A DNA stretch of 64,000 nucleotides from Eoetvoesiella caeni (GTDB taxonomy: Bacteria; Pseudomonadota; Gammaproteobacteria; Burkholderiales; Burkholderiaceae_B). Shown piece after piece: positions 8,150 to 16,558 of the stretch. Numbering within the stretch: position 1 is the stretch's first letter; each line of letters opens with the position of its first letter. The stretch spans positions 62,001 to 126,000 of the forward strand of contig NZ_QNRQ01000002.1 of the NCBI RefSeq assembly GCF_003315175.1, read 5' to 3'. The position numbers and the translations under genes were made by a program. The notes beneath the pieces are model-generated. The model saw only the letters and a list, made by a program, of their open reading frames with translations, made no database searches and was not told where the DNA came from.

Positions 8150-9166
8150 ATGATCAAGAAAACCATTTTCGCCGCAGGCCTGCTGATAGCCGCCATGTCA
8201 ACAGTCCACGCGCAGACCACCACAATCCGGTTCTCGAACTGGCTGCCGCCCACCCACCCCATTACCACCGACATCCTCAAGCCGTGGGCGGCCAATATAG
8301 AAAAGGAAACCGAAGGCCGGGTCAAAGTGCAGTTTCTTCCCGCGCTGGGCAAGCCGCCCGCCCACTTCGACCTGGTGCGCAATGGCGTCGCCGACGCCGC
8401 CATGAGCGTGCACGCCTATACCGCCGACCGCTTCCCCGCGGAATACGGCATGACCCTGCCCGGCTATGCCGACGACGCAACCAGTGCCTCCATTGCATAC
8501 TGGCGCACGTATAAAAAGTTCTTCGAAAAGCTTAATTCTTTCGAAGGCGTACATTTGGTGGGCGTCTGGGCCCACGGACCAGGCCATTTCTTTACGCGCA
8601 ACAAGCCCATTGAAAAACTGGCCGACCTTAACGGCCTGAGACTGCGCGCCACTGGCGGTATTGTGCAAGACATCTCCTCGCGCCTGGGCGTGGTCCCGCA
8701 ATTTGCATCCGCCAGCGAAGCCTACGAACTGCTGTCTCGCGGCGTCGTGGATGGCGTCATGTTCAATGCCGACTCCGTCTACAGCTTCAAGATGAATTCT
8801 CTGTTGAACAACGCCTATAGAGTTCCAGGCGGGCTGTATCGCGACACCCACTACGTCATCATGAACCCGAAAGTCTACGCAAGCCTTAGCGACAAAGACA
8901 AAGCAGGCGTAGACAAAGCATCGGGCGAAGCCCTTGCCAAACTGGCCGGCCAAGCCTGGGACAAAGTAGACAACGACGCCTGGGCCAAAATGAAAGCGGC
9001 CGGCTATACCATCAAGGTCGCCGACGACAAGGCTGTGCAAGAGCTGGCCAAACAAGGCGAAGAGCTTAAAAAGGCGTGGGTCGCGCGCATGGCCAAACTG
9101 GGCGTCGACGGCGAAGCCGCATTGGCCTATTACAAAAGCGAAATAGCCGCCAACAAACAGGACTAA
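8150..9166 (+). CDS. TRAP transporter periplasmic substrate-binding protein (DctP type)
   Basis: A 338-residue periplasmic protein with a clear signal peptide (MIKKTIFAAGLLIAAMSTVHA, cleavage after about residue 21). It supplies substrate to the preceding permease pair. The conserved LNGLRLRATGG segment around residues 163-173 holds the arginine that, in DctP proteins, makes the salt bridge to the carboxylate of the ligand. The substrate is therefore an organic acid. The neighbouring FAD-linked 2-hydroxyacid-type oxidase makes a hydroxy acid likely, but this is inference. Confidence 0.93.
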   Translation: MIKKTIFAAGLLIAAMSTVHAQTTTIRFSNWLPPTHPITTDILKPWAANIEKETEGRVKVQFLPALGKPPAHFDLVRNGVADAAMSVHAYTADRFPAEYGMTLPGYADDATSASIAYWRTYKKFFEKLNSFEGVHLVGVWAHGPGHFFTRNKPIEKLADLNGLRLRATGGIVQDISSRLGVVPQFASASEAYELLSRGVVDGVMFNADSVYSFKMNSLLNNAYRVPGGLYRDTHYVIMNPKVYASLSDKDKAGVDKASGEALAKLAGQAWDKVDNDAWAKMKAAGYTIKVADDKAVQELAKQGEELKKAWVARMAKLGVDGEAALAYYKSEIAANKQD

Positions 9167-9184
9167 GAAACAGGACCAAGCACC

Positions 9185-10591
9185 ATGAACGCGCAAACAC
9201 CCATCCAACACGAACATAGCCCACGCCTGCCGCAAGCTATTGCCGAACTGCAAGCCCTTTTGCACGACCGGCTCTCGACTGTCGAATCGGTGCTTGCGCA
9301 GCATGGCCGCGACGAATCCTGGCATAACCCCGAGCTGCCCGACGCCGTCGCGTTCCCGAACAACACGGCCGAAGTCTCGGCCATTGCAAAGATCTGCAGC
9401 GCTCACAAAATACCCATGATCCCGTTCGGTGCGGGCTCGTCGGTAGAAGGCGCCCTCATCCCCACCATGGGCGGCATTGTCGTCAGCACCTTGAACATGA
9501 ACCAGGTGCTTGCCGTTCACCCAGACAACTTCGACTGCGTCGTCCAGCCCGGGCTTTCACGCAAGGCCTTGAACCAATACCTTAAAGGCACGGGCCTGTT
9601 CTTTCCCATCGACCCCGGCGCCGACGCCTCGATAGGCGGCATGACAGCCACCCGTGCCAGCGGCACCAACGCCATGCGCTACGGCACCATGGCCGAGGTC
9701 GTGCGCGGCCTGGAAGTCGTGCTGGCCGACGGCCGCATCATCCGTACCGGCAGCCGCGCCAGAAAATCGTCGGCCGGCTACGACCTGACCCATTTGTTTA
9801 TTGGCCACGAAGGCACACTGGGCCTTGTGACGGAAATTATCCTGCGCCTTTCGCCCTTGCCGGAATCCGCGACCGCCGCCACCTGCCGCTTCCCGTCCCT
9901 GGAAAGCGCCGTGCAAACCTCGGTAGCCCTTATGCAAGCCGGCATCCCCGTTGCCCGCATCGAACTGCTGGACGAACTGATGGTCGACGCCGTCAATCAG
10001 TACTCGAAAATGGATATGCCGCTGCTGCCGCATTTATTCTTTGAATTCCAGGGCTCGCCCAGCAGAACCAAGGAAGACGCCCTGCTCGTACAAGACCTGT
10101 GCCAGGAGTTCGGCGGCGACGAATTCCAATGGACGTCGTCCCCCGAAGAGATGACGCAACTATGGAAAGCGCGCCACAACTGCGCCTACGCCTGCATGGC
10201 CTACCGCCGCCCGCGCAAGCTGATGACCACCGACGTATGCGTGCCGCTTAACAACCTGACAGAATGCATACTGTCCTCGCGCGCCGACGCGGAAGCCCAA
10301 GGCATAACCGCCCCCATACTGGGGCATGTGGGCGACGGCAACTTCCATATGGTGCTGCTGGTGGACCCGGACAACGCCGACGAAGTCCAACGCGCCGAAG
10401 CCGTAAACACCCGCCTTATCGAGCGCGCCATAGCCTGCGGCGGCACATCCACCGGCGAACATGGCGTAGGCCTGGGCAAACGCGCCTACATGCAAACCGA
10501 ACACGGCGAAGCCCTGAATGTAATGCGCTCAATCAAACAGACGCTGGACCCGCATAACCTGCTTAACCCGGGCAAGGTGTTGCCCGATTAG
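9185..10591 (+). CDS. FAD-binding oxidoreductase (D-lactate dehydrogenase/GlcD type)
   Basis: A 468-residue FAD-linked oxidase of the vanillyl-alcohol-oxidase fold. The PCMH-type FAD domain spans about residues 55-230 (PFGAGSSVEGA, DPGADASIGGM, GTNAMRYGTM, FIGHEGTLGLVTE). The C-terminal substrate domain has HVGDGNFH and GEHGVGLGKR and ends with DPHNLLNPGK. The family oxidises D-2-hydroxyacids to 2-oxoacids with electrons passed to cytochrome or quinone. It is 18 bp downstream of the TRAP binding protein, so it probably acts on the acid imported by that system. The exact substrate is unknown. Confidence 0.9.
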   Translation: MNAQTPIQHEHSPRLPQAIAELQALLHDRLSTVESVLAQHGRDESWHNPELPDAVAFPNNTAEVSAIAKICSAHKIPMIPFGAGSSVEGALIPTMGGIVVSTLNMNQVLAVHPDNFDCVVQPGLSRKALNQYLKGTGLFFPIDPGADASIGGMTATRASGTNAMRYGTMAEVVRGLEVVLADGRIIRTGSRARKSSAGYDLTHLFIGHEGTLGLVTEIILRLSPLPESATAATCRFPSLESAVQTSVALMQAGIPVARIELLDELMVDAVNQYSKMDMPLLPHLFFEFQGSPSRTKEDALLVQDLCQEFGGDEFQWTSSPEEMTQLWKARHNCAYACMAYRRPRKLMTTDVCVPLNNLTECILSSRADAEAQGITAPILGHVGDGNFHMVLLVDPDNADEVQRAEAVNTRLIERAIACGGTSTGEHGVGLGKRAYMQTEHGEALNVMRSIKQTLDPHNLLNPGKVLPD

Positions 10592-10632
10592 GCAACGATA
10601 CCCATGCATCATTGAACGAATACCGACGCCCC

Positions 10633-11511
10633 CTACCTAACCGAATTAGACAAGCGCCCCAAGCCGTCGATTTCAATTTCGACTTTGTCGCCGCTTTGCA
10701 AGAAACGCGGGGGGTTGAAGCCTATGCCTACGCCTACGGGTGTGCCGGTGGCGATGATGTCGCCGGGCAGCAGGGCGAAGCCGGCGGACAGGGTTTCGAT
10801 AAGCGTGGGGATGTCGAAGATCAGGTCTTTGGAGTTGGCGTTTTGGCGCAGTTCGCCGTTGACCCAGCACTTCAGGTTAAGGTTCGCGCCGTCCAGTTCG
10901 TCGGCGGTGCCTATCCAGGGGCCCATGGGGCATGAGGTTTCGAAGGACTTTCCCAGGAACCACTGCTTGTGCTTGGCCTGCAGGTCGCGGGCGGTAAGGT
11001 CGTTGATGATGACGTAGCCGAACACGTGGCTCATGGCGCTGGCCTTGTCGATGCCCAGGCCGCCCTTGCCAATGATCACGCCAAGTTCTGCTTCGTAGTC
11101 CAACTGCTCGCAAGCGCCGGGAAATCCCATGGGCTCGCCGGAGGCGACTACGGTTTCGGGCATTTTGGTGAAGACTATGGGTGCGCTGGGGACGGCGTCG
11201 GCGGGTTTCGATGCGCTGCTGTCGAAGCCGCTGCGGGTGAATTCGTGGGCGTGCTCGAAGTAGTTCTTGCCGACGCACATAATGTTGCGGCGCGGCCGCT
11301 GAATGGGCGCGGCAAATTGCAATTGGGCGAACGGAATGGCCTGGCTTTCAAACTGAAGCGCGTTCTTCACGGTGTCGAAGCGTTCTATCAGGGTTGTCAT
11401 GTCGGCAATAGCTTCGCCGCCGGCCGAAACAAGCTTGCGGGCGGTTTGGCCTTCGGCGTCAATGCTGGCAATGGCGTGGGAATTGTTATGCAAGATGGTG
11501 GCAAGTCTCAT
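10633..11511 (-). CDS. Fumarylacetoacetate hydrolase (FAH)-family protein
   Basis: A 292-residue enzyme of the FAH superfamily, which includes hydrolases and decarboxylases of acylpyruvates and 2-oxohept-diene dioates. The metal-binding acids appear in DYEAELGVIIG (two glutamates) and in VIINDLTARD (Asp). FLGKSFETSCPMGPW and TGTPVGVGIG are family landmarks. I use the ATG at 11511, which has AGGA eight bases upstream, rather than an in-frame codon at 11553. It lies downstream of the GntR regulator on the same strand, as if co-transcribed. Confidence 0.88.
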   Translation of the reverse strand: MRLATILHNNSHAIASIDAEGQTARKLVSAGGEAIADMTTLIERFDTVKNALQFESQAIPFAQLQFAAPIQRPRRNIMCVGKNYFEHAHEFTRSGFDSSASKPADAVPSAPIVFTKMPETVVASGEPMGFPGACEQLDYEAELGVIIGKGGLGIDKASAMSHVFGYVIINDLTARDLQAKHKQWFLGKSFETSCPMGPWIGTADELDGANLNLKCWVNGELRQNANSKDLIFDIPTLIETLSAGFALLPGDIIATGTPVGVGIGFNPPRFLQSGDKVEIEIDGLGRLSNSVR

Positions 11512-11597
11512 GTATTTATCCTGGCAAAGTGGACGTGAATAATGAGCATGCATGTTGAATACGCTTCAACCCATGCATGCATACGGCGTTGCTGTTG

Positions 11598-12308
11598 CTA
11601 TGCATTTCCCGCAGCGGAAAGCCCTTCGGTACGGTTCAGCCCGGTCAGCAGGCGGTCGCGGGTGTGCTCTGAATGCTGTTTGGTCAGTTCCAGAAAGCGC
11701 TCGGAGTCGCCCACCACAAAAGCCTGCGCCAATTGGGAATGCTCTTCTTGCGCTTCGCGCAGGTCGCCGGTAAGCCGCGCTTCGGTGCGGATGTAGGCTT
11801 CTATCAGGTTGCGGGAATGCTGCAGGGCTTTCAGGTGGTGGGGGCAGTCGGCCGGGGCCAACAGCGCGTCGTGAAATTTCTTATTAAGTTCGAACCATTG
11901 TGAAAGCGCCTCGGCGCTTTCTTCCGTGGCGAGCGCTTTCATTTCGGTAACGATGGAATAGATGCTTGCGATATCGGCTTCGGTGCGCCGTGCAATGGAA
12001 CGGCGCGCCAACTCTACCTCCACCAGGCTGCGCAGGTCGAAGACCTCGGCTATTTCCTTGGGGTCGAGCGCCGCAACGGCATAACCGCGCCGCGGGTGCA
12101 GCACCACAATGCCTTCCGCCTCCAGGCGCGGCAAGGCTTCGCGCAAGGGGCTGCGGCTTACGCCCAGCTTGGCGGCCACATCGTCCTGGCGCAGCATTTG
12201 TCCCGGAATGAACATGCCGTTAAGGATGGCTTTGCGCAATTCCCGATAGACGATTTCGGGCAGGGTTGGGGTGGCAACGATATCAAGCCGTTCGCTATGT
12301 GTGTTCAT
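11598..12308 (-). CDS. GntR-family regulator, FadR/FCD subfamily
   Basis: A 236-residue transcription factor. The N-terminal winged helix covers about residues 15-80 (IVYRELRKAILNGMFIPGQM, DDVAAKLGVSRSPLREALPRLEAEG). The helical FCD ligand domain covers about 90-220 with RRTEADIASI and HDALLAPADCPHHLKAL, where histidines usually bind a metal and an organic acid. It is divergent from the RidA-led operon, and an 18-bp AT-rich sequence occurs twice in the space between them. It is the obvious candidate regulator of that operon, and possibly of the TRAP operon. Confidence 0.9.
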   Translation of the reverse strand: MNTHSERLDIVATPTLPEIVYRELRKAILNGMFIPGQMLRQDDVAAKLGVSRSPLREALPRLEAEGIVVLHPRRGYAVAALDPKEIAEVFDLRSLVEVELARRSIARRTEADIASIYSIVTEMKALATEESAEALSQWFELNKKFHDALLAPADCPHHLKALQHSRNLIEAYIRTEARLTGDLREAQEEHSQLAQAFVVGDSERFLELTKQHSEHTRDRLLTGLNRTEGLSAAGNA

Positions 12309-12381
12309 GATGTCCTAGAAAAACTGTACCGCAAGCCCAAAACCGCCTGAAATCTCTGCTCAAGCGACACCGACCCAAATA

Positions 12382-12399
12382 TTTATATTGTATAAAATT
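12382..12399 (+). promoter_or_regulatory. Putative GntR operator, copy 1
   Basis: An 18-bp sequence (tttatattgtataaaatt) identical to 12534-12551. FadR/FCD-type regulators usually bind short AT-rich sites with a TTGTATACAA-like centre, and this copy is near the regulator's own start. Binding is inferred. Confidence 0.55.
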
Positions 12400-12533
12400 T
12401 AATTAATTAGTGCAATTGCCCGATAAGAATTCGACCGACTCACGGAAATTCAATAGCTTGCAGCACAAAAAACTAGAGTAAACCCCTATAGGTAGTGGGT
12501 TTATCGATGAATATACTTTGCCTAATCCGGTTT

Positions 12534-12551
12534 TTTATATTGTATAAAATT
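12534..12551 (+). promoter_or_regulatory. Putative GntR operator, copy 2
   Basis: Exact second copy of the 18-bp sequence, same orientation, 152 bp from the first and 78 bp before the RidA start codon. It would overlap the promoter of the rightward operon. Binding is inferred from position and repetition. Confidence 0.55.
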
Positions 12552-12628
12552 CACGGATGCAGCCTTTGAACAGCCCGCAGCACTAGAACAGTTTCGTACG
12601 CATAGCGTCATTCTTTAAAGGACTAGGC

Positions 12629-13048
12629 ATGACAAACCAGGTTGAATACATCAATCCTCCAGGCTCGGCACCCGCCCAGGGCCAGTACTCCCATATCGGC
12701 AAGGTCAAAGACGGCGAACTGCTTTTCTTCGCGGGGCAGCTTGCCGTCGGGGCGGATGGCAGCGTCAGCGGAAAAGGCAGCTTTGAAACCCAGTTCCGCC
12801 AAGTCTTCAGCAATCTGGGCGACGTGCTCAAAGGCGTCGGGCTGGACTTCAATGCTGTCGTCAAGTTCAACACCTACCTGGTGCACTCGCAAGACATAGA
12901 CAGCTTCATGAAACTGCGCGCAGAACTGTTCCCGAAAATATTCAAAGACGCCAACTACCCGCCCAACACCTTGCTGGTCATCGACCGCCTGGTGAAAGAA
13001 GACTTCCTGCTGGAAGTCGAAGCGGTCGTGCGCGCTCCTTCGCAGTAG
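12629..13048 (+). CDS. RidA/YjgF/YER057c/UK114-family protein
   Basis: A 139-residue trimeric RidA-family protein. RidA proteins hydrolyse reactive enamine/imine intermediates; some clade members act as deaminases in catabolic pathways, such as 2-aminomuconate deaminase or RutC. Family features here are GQYSHIGKVKDGELLFFAGQ, FRQVFSNLGDVLKGVG, VVKFNTYLVHSQDI and YPPNTLLVIDRLV. The usual catalytic arginine of the RidA clade sits in a PARSA-type segment that reads PPNTLL here. This member therefore probably is not a canonical RidA and may have a pathway-specific role. It leads the operon. Confidence 0.85.
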   Translation: MTNQVEYINPPGSAPAQGQYSHIGKVKDGELLFFAGQLAVGADGSVSGKGSFETQFRQVFSNLGDVLKGVGLDFNAVVKFNTYLVHSQDIDSFMKLRAELFPKIFKDANYPPNTLLVIDRLVKEDFLLEVEAVVRAPSQ

Positions 13049-13165
13049 GCCGCCAGGCAAAGCCGGCCCGGCCGCCAAGAAGCAAGCCGCGCAAAGCCGC
13101 GGCAGGCGCGGGCCCTGCAACAACGCAAAACCCGCCGCATGCCGGACAGATAGAAAGAGGAAAAG

Positions 13166-13981
13166 ATGGTTGAAGAACAGTTTGACTTCGAAGGCGTTTC
13201 CGTCAACTACTACCACCTTGGCAAAGGCCAGCCGCTGCTATTGCTGCACGGCTCGGGTCCCGGCGCCTCCAGTGTCGGCAATTGGCGCAGCGTGCTTGAA
13301 CCGCTGGCCCAGCAGTTCGACGTCTATGCCATGGACCTTATCGGCTTCGGCAAAAGCGGCCGCAAAAAAAGCGAACCCTACTTCGACTACGACCTGTGGG
13401 TGCGCCAGGCCGCGGCCATGCTGGAAAAAATCCCCGGCCAGCGGGTTGGCGTCATCGGCCATTCCTTGTCCGCCTCGGTAGGCCTGACGCTGGCCGCGCA
13501 AGCCCCGCGCGTCAAGGCCCTGCTTACCACGGGCGCCATGGGCACCCGCTTCGAAATGAATGAAGGCACACGCCGCACCTGGGTATGCCCGCGCAATCGC
13601 GAAGAGCTCGTGCTGGCGCTAAGCGGACTTATCCACGACACCTCCGGCATAAACGAAGCCTATCTGCAAGCGCGCGAACAAGTAATTTTTGCGCCCGGCT
13701 ATGCCGACTACTTCGACGCCATGTTCAAGGGCGACCAGCGGCAATACATCGAAGCCGCCCTGCTGTCCCAAGCCACGCTGGACCAAGTCACCTGCCCAGT
13801 GCTGATGCTGCATGGCCGCAACGACAATTCCTTTCCCGCATCAAGCTCTGTGGAACTGGCCGGAAAGCTGGCCGACGCCGACCTGATGCTGTTAAGCCAA
13901 TGTTCGCATTCCGTAGCGGTAGAGCGGGCCGGCACGTTCCTGGCGTTGGCCAACGAATTCTTCAACCGCACGCTGACATGA
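13166..13981 (+). CDS. Alpha/beta hydrolase (meta-cleavage-product hydrolase-like)
   Basis: A 271-residue alpha/beta-fold hydrolase. It shows the oxyanion-hole HGSGPG (about residues 29-34), the nucleophile elbow GHSLSAS, the acid in HGRNDNSFP and the base in CSHSVAVER, giving a complete Ser-Asp-His triad. HGSGPGASS is typical of carbon-carbon hydrolases acting on ring-cleavage products, though esterases and amidases share it. A GAGGAAAAG ribosome-binding site precedes the ATG. It follows the RidA-family gene by 117 bp and overlaps the likely translational context of the amidohydrolase. Confidence 0.87.
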   Translation: MVEEQFDFEGVSVNYYHLGKGQPLLLLHGSGPGASSVGNWRSVLEPLAQQFDVYAMDLIGFGKSGRKKSEPYFDYDLWVRQAAAMLEKIPGQRVGVIGHSLSASVGLTLAAQAPRVKALLTTGAMGTRFEMNEGTRRTWVCPRNREELVLALSGLIHDTSGINEAYLQAREQVIFAPGYADYFDAMFKGDQRQYIEAALLSQATLDQVTCPVLMLHGRNDNSFPASSSVELAGKLADADLMLLSQCSHSVAVERAGTFLALANEFFNRTLT

Positions 13982-13995
13982 TTGAAGGAAGCACG

Positions 13996-15354
13996 ATGAA
14001 ACAGTCCAAAGGTTACTTGCTTAAAGGCCGCATTATCGACGGCAGCCTTAACCCTCCGGTAGAAGACGGCGCCGTCGTGGTCGAAGGCGAACGCATTTCC
14101 TGGGTCGGCAAAACACAAGACCTGCCCGCGCACTACAACGAAAACGAATACACATTAATCGACCTTCCAGGCCGCAGCATCATGCCCGGCCTTATCGACG
14201 GACATACGCACATTTCTTTCGGCGAATCGCGCTCGGAAGAAGAAAACGCCCTCTACACCCCGGTGGAATTCCGCACCGCCAAGGCCTTGTACTACTCGAA
14301 GAAAGTGCTGCAGGCCGGCGTAACCAGCGCCTTCGACGCCGCCACCAGCTACAACATAGCGCAGGCCGTGCGCGACGCCATCGACACCGGCATGTTTCCC
14401 GGCCCGCGCTTTACCGTGTCTGGAAAACAGATTACCAACCACCAGGGCCTGGAAGACTCCTTTCCCAGCAATATGGAATTTCCGCCAGGCCAAAGCGCCG
14501 TGCTCGTTAAAACGCACAGCGACCTGGTCGAGGCTATCCGCCTGCAAGTCAAGGACGAGGTCGACGCCATTAAAGTGTCGGGCTCGAACGACAACCTCAT
14601 TACCCCAGACGCCCTAGGCGCTTCGGCCTTTACCTACGAAGAGCTGAAGATCATTGTCGACGAAACCCATCGGCTTGGAAAAGTATGCAGCGTCCACGCC
14701 CGCTCGCGCGACTCGGCGGTGGATTCCGCCCGGGCCGGCTTCGACCAGATCTACCACGCCTCGTACATCGACGACGCCGGCATCGAAGCCTGCCTGAAGA
14801 ACAACTGCATCATCACACCCACGCTTACCTTGCTGGTCAACCTTATCGAAGCCAGCCCGGCCCAAGCCGGCGCTTCCAGCAATGCCGCCTTCCAGCGCGA
14901 AGTCGAAGCCGCAACCATGAACCTGCGCAAAGCGTTCGACGCAGGCGTGCCCATTGTTGCCGGCAGCGAAAGCGGCTGGTCGCCCGTGCCCTACGGGCAA
15001 TGGCACGCCCGCGAAATGGAACTGTTCGTGAACCTGCTGGGCATGACCCCATTGCAAGCCATACATTCCAACACACTGGCAGCCACCCGCATGCTGGCCC
15101 GCCACGGCCATGAAGTGGGCAAAGTGGAAGCCGGCCGCCTTGCCGACCTGCTGGTCGTGCCCGGCAACCCCAGCCAGGACATCAGGATACTGCAGCGCCC
15201 AACCCAGTTCGACTACATCTTCAAAGGCGGCCAGCCCATCGACCGCACGCCGCCGGCCCCGCGCCAGCGCAAATGGTACGAGCGCACCAAAACCTTTCTT
15301 GCCGGCCTGTACGAGTTCGACGAGGAATCGGGGCAAGGGCGTTTGGTGCAGTAG
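13996..15354 (+). CDS. Metal-dependent amidohydrolase (imidazolonepropionase/prolidase-like)
   Basis: A 452-residue amidohydrolase-superfamily enzyme that would hydrolyse an amide, lactam or related C-N bond in the cytoplasm. Metal ligands visible are H70 and H72 (DGHTHIS), K193 in DAIKVSGS (the usual carboxylated lysine), H234 and H254. The fifth ligand, normally Asp in a GTDA-type motif, is replaced by Glu325 in AGSESGW. I use the ATG at 13996 because AAGGAAG precedes it; an ATG at 13978 overlaps the upstream stop. The gene sits between the alpha/beta hydrolase and the importer genes, so the imported compound is its likely substrate. Confidence 0.88.
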   Translation: MKQSKGYLLKGRIIDGSLNPPVEDGAVVVEGERISWVGKTQDLPAHYNENEYTLIDLPGRSIMPGLIDGHTHISFGESRSEEENALYTPVEFRTAKALYYSKKVLQAGVTSAFDAATSYNIAQAVRDAIDTGMFPGPRFTVSGKQITNHQGLEDSFPSNMEFPPGQSAVLVKTHSDLVEAIRLQVKDEVDAIKVSGSNDNLITPDALGASAFTYEELKIIVDETHRLGKVCSVHARSRDSAVDSARAGFDQIYHASYIDDAGIEACLKNNCIITPTLTLLVNLIEASPAQAGASSNAAFQREVEAATMNLRKAFDAGVPIVAGSESGWSPVPYGQWHAREMELFVNLLGMTPLQAIHSNTLAATRMLARHGHEVGKVEAGRLADLLVVPGNPSQDIRILQRPTQFDYIFKGGQPIDRTPPAPRQRKWYERTKTFLAGLYEFDEESGQGRLVQ

Positions 15355-15463
15355 CTCGCAAGCAGTCTTTTTTCACCTTCCCATGTTTGTAAAAACGTCA
15401 CGCTCTTATCCGAAGTCGCGCTATGCGAATCACCAAGACGCTTGATAAAACCCGGAGATGATC

Positions 15464-16558
15464 ATGTTAGACAACCACGTTGCATCAAAATCAAGCCGCA
15501 TAGCCAAGGTACTAAAGGTTGGCGCGCTAAGCCTTTCGGCCGCATTCTGCCTGGCGGCCGCCACCCCCGCAAGCGCCGCTGCCGCGCAAGAAGACCGCCT
15601 GCAAGGCCTTATCGAGCCCATCAAGGCGGAAAAGCCCTACAAGATCGGGGTTACCCTGGTCCACCTGAACGACGACTTCTGGAAAGGCATAGCCTACGGC
15701 ATCCAGGACGAAGCCAAGCGCAGCGGGGTAAAGGTGGTGCAAATATCGGTCGCCGGGGCCTACGGCAACGTGCGTGAACAATTCGCCCAGCTTAACGCCC
15801 TGAAAAGCCTGGGCGTAGATATAGCCGTCGTGGGCGCCGCCAGCTTCAATGGCTATGATCCAGTATTCAAGGAAATGCAAAAAGCGGGCATCAAGATAGT
15901 GGCCGCCGGCATTCCGGTAAACAGCCCGAACGTCACGTTCGGCGTCGGCCAGGACGACGCTTCCATCGGCGTAGCACTGGCAAAAGAAGTCTGTAAAGCC
16001 AAACCGGACTCCACCGTAGCCACCATTCCCGGCCCGGCGGGCGCCGAATGGGTAAGGCTGCGCTATGTCGGCTTCATGGACGAAGCCAAGAAATGCCCCG
16101 GCCTTAAGACAATTCCCGGAGCGTACGGCGGCGACCTTGGCCTGGCCTATGGCCTTTCCCAAGCCTCCGACTTGCTTCTAAAGCACCCGGAAGCCAATTT
16201 CATCTATACACCGGTAATTTCACTAGGCATGGGCGCCGCCCAAGCGGTTAAACAACTTAACCGGCATACGCAGGTCGTTTCAAGCGCCGTGGTCAAGGAA
16301 GCCATCCCAATGATCAAAGACGGCCGCATCCTTGCCGTGGTGTCCGAGCCTGGAATCATCATGGGGCGCTTGATTGTTCAATACGCCATCCGCGAAATGG
16401 AAGGCAAGGCCATGCCAAACCTGCATACCGACAAGAGCCTGCCCTACCCCTATGTTTTAACGCCGCCGGTTCTCATTACACCGGCCAATGTCGACCGCCA
16501 CCCTTTCAATATCTATGAGATTCCGCCGCAAGACTGGCGGATCGATGCCATGCAATAA
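15464..16558 (+). CDS. ABC importer periplasmic binding protein (TorT/sugar-binding type)
   Basis: A 364-residue periplasmic-binding protein of the Peripla_BP_4 class, with an N-terminal signal region of about 40 residues ending near PASAAAA. Key segments are YKIGVTLVHLNDDFWKGIAYG, GVDIAVVGAASF and TIPGPAGAEWVRLRYVGF. I use the ATG at 15464, six bases after GGAG, rather than 15458. It is followed by an ATPase gene and a permease gene, making a CUT2-like importer. The ligand is not necessarily a sugar given the catabolic neighbours. Confidence 0.88.
   Translation: MLDNHVASKSSRIAKVLKVGALSLSAAFCLAAATPASAAAAQEDRLQGLIEPIKAEKPYKIGVTLVHLNDDFWKGIAYGIQDEAKRSGVKVVQISVAGAYGNVREQFAQLNALKSLGVDIAVVGAASFNGYDPVFKEMQKAGIKIVAAGIPVNSPNVTFGVGQDDASIGVALAKEVCKAKPDSTVATIPGPAGAEWVRLRYVGFMDEAKKCPGLKTIPGAYGGDLGLAYGLSQASDLLLKHPEANFIYTPVISLGMGAAQAVKQLNRHTQVVSSAVVKEAIPMIKDGRILAVVSEPGIIMGRLIVQYAIREMEGKAMPNLHTDKSLPYPYVLTPPVLITPANVDRHPFNIYEIPPQDWRIDAMQ

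Larger units (their letters stand above)
12309..12628. promoter_or_regulatory. Divergent control region between the GntR regulator and the RidA operon
   Basis: This 320-bp AT-rich gap holds the promoters for both directions. An identical 18-bp sequence appears at 12382-12399 and 12534-12551; each contains the core ATTGTATA. One copy lies about 75 bp upstream of the regulator start and the other about 80 bp upstream of the RidA start. That placement suits two operators, one at each promoter. I see no open frame in this gap. Confidence 0.7.

Noticed and set aside
13585-13995. A 137-codon N-terminal extension of the amidohydrolase reading frame
   Set aside because: It runs inside the alpha/beta hydrolase gene in another frame; family homology begins at 13996, which has its own ribosome-binding site.
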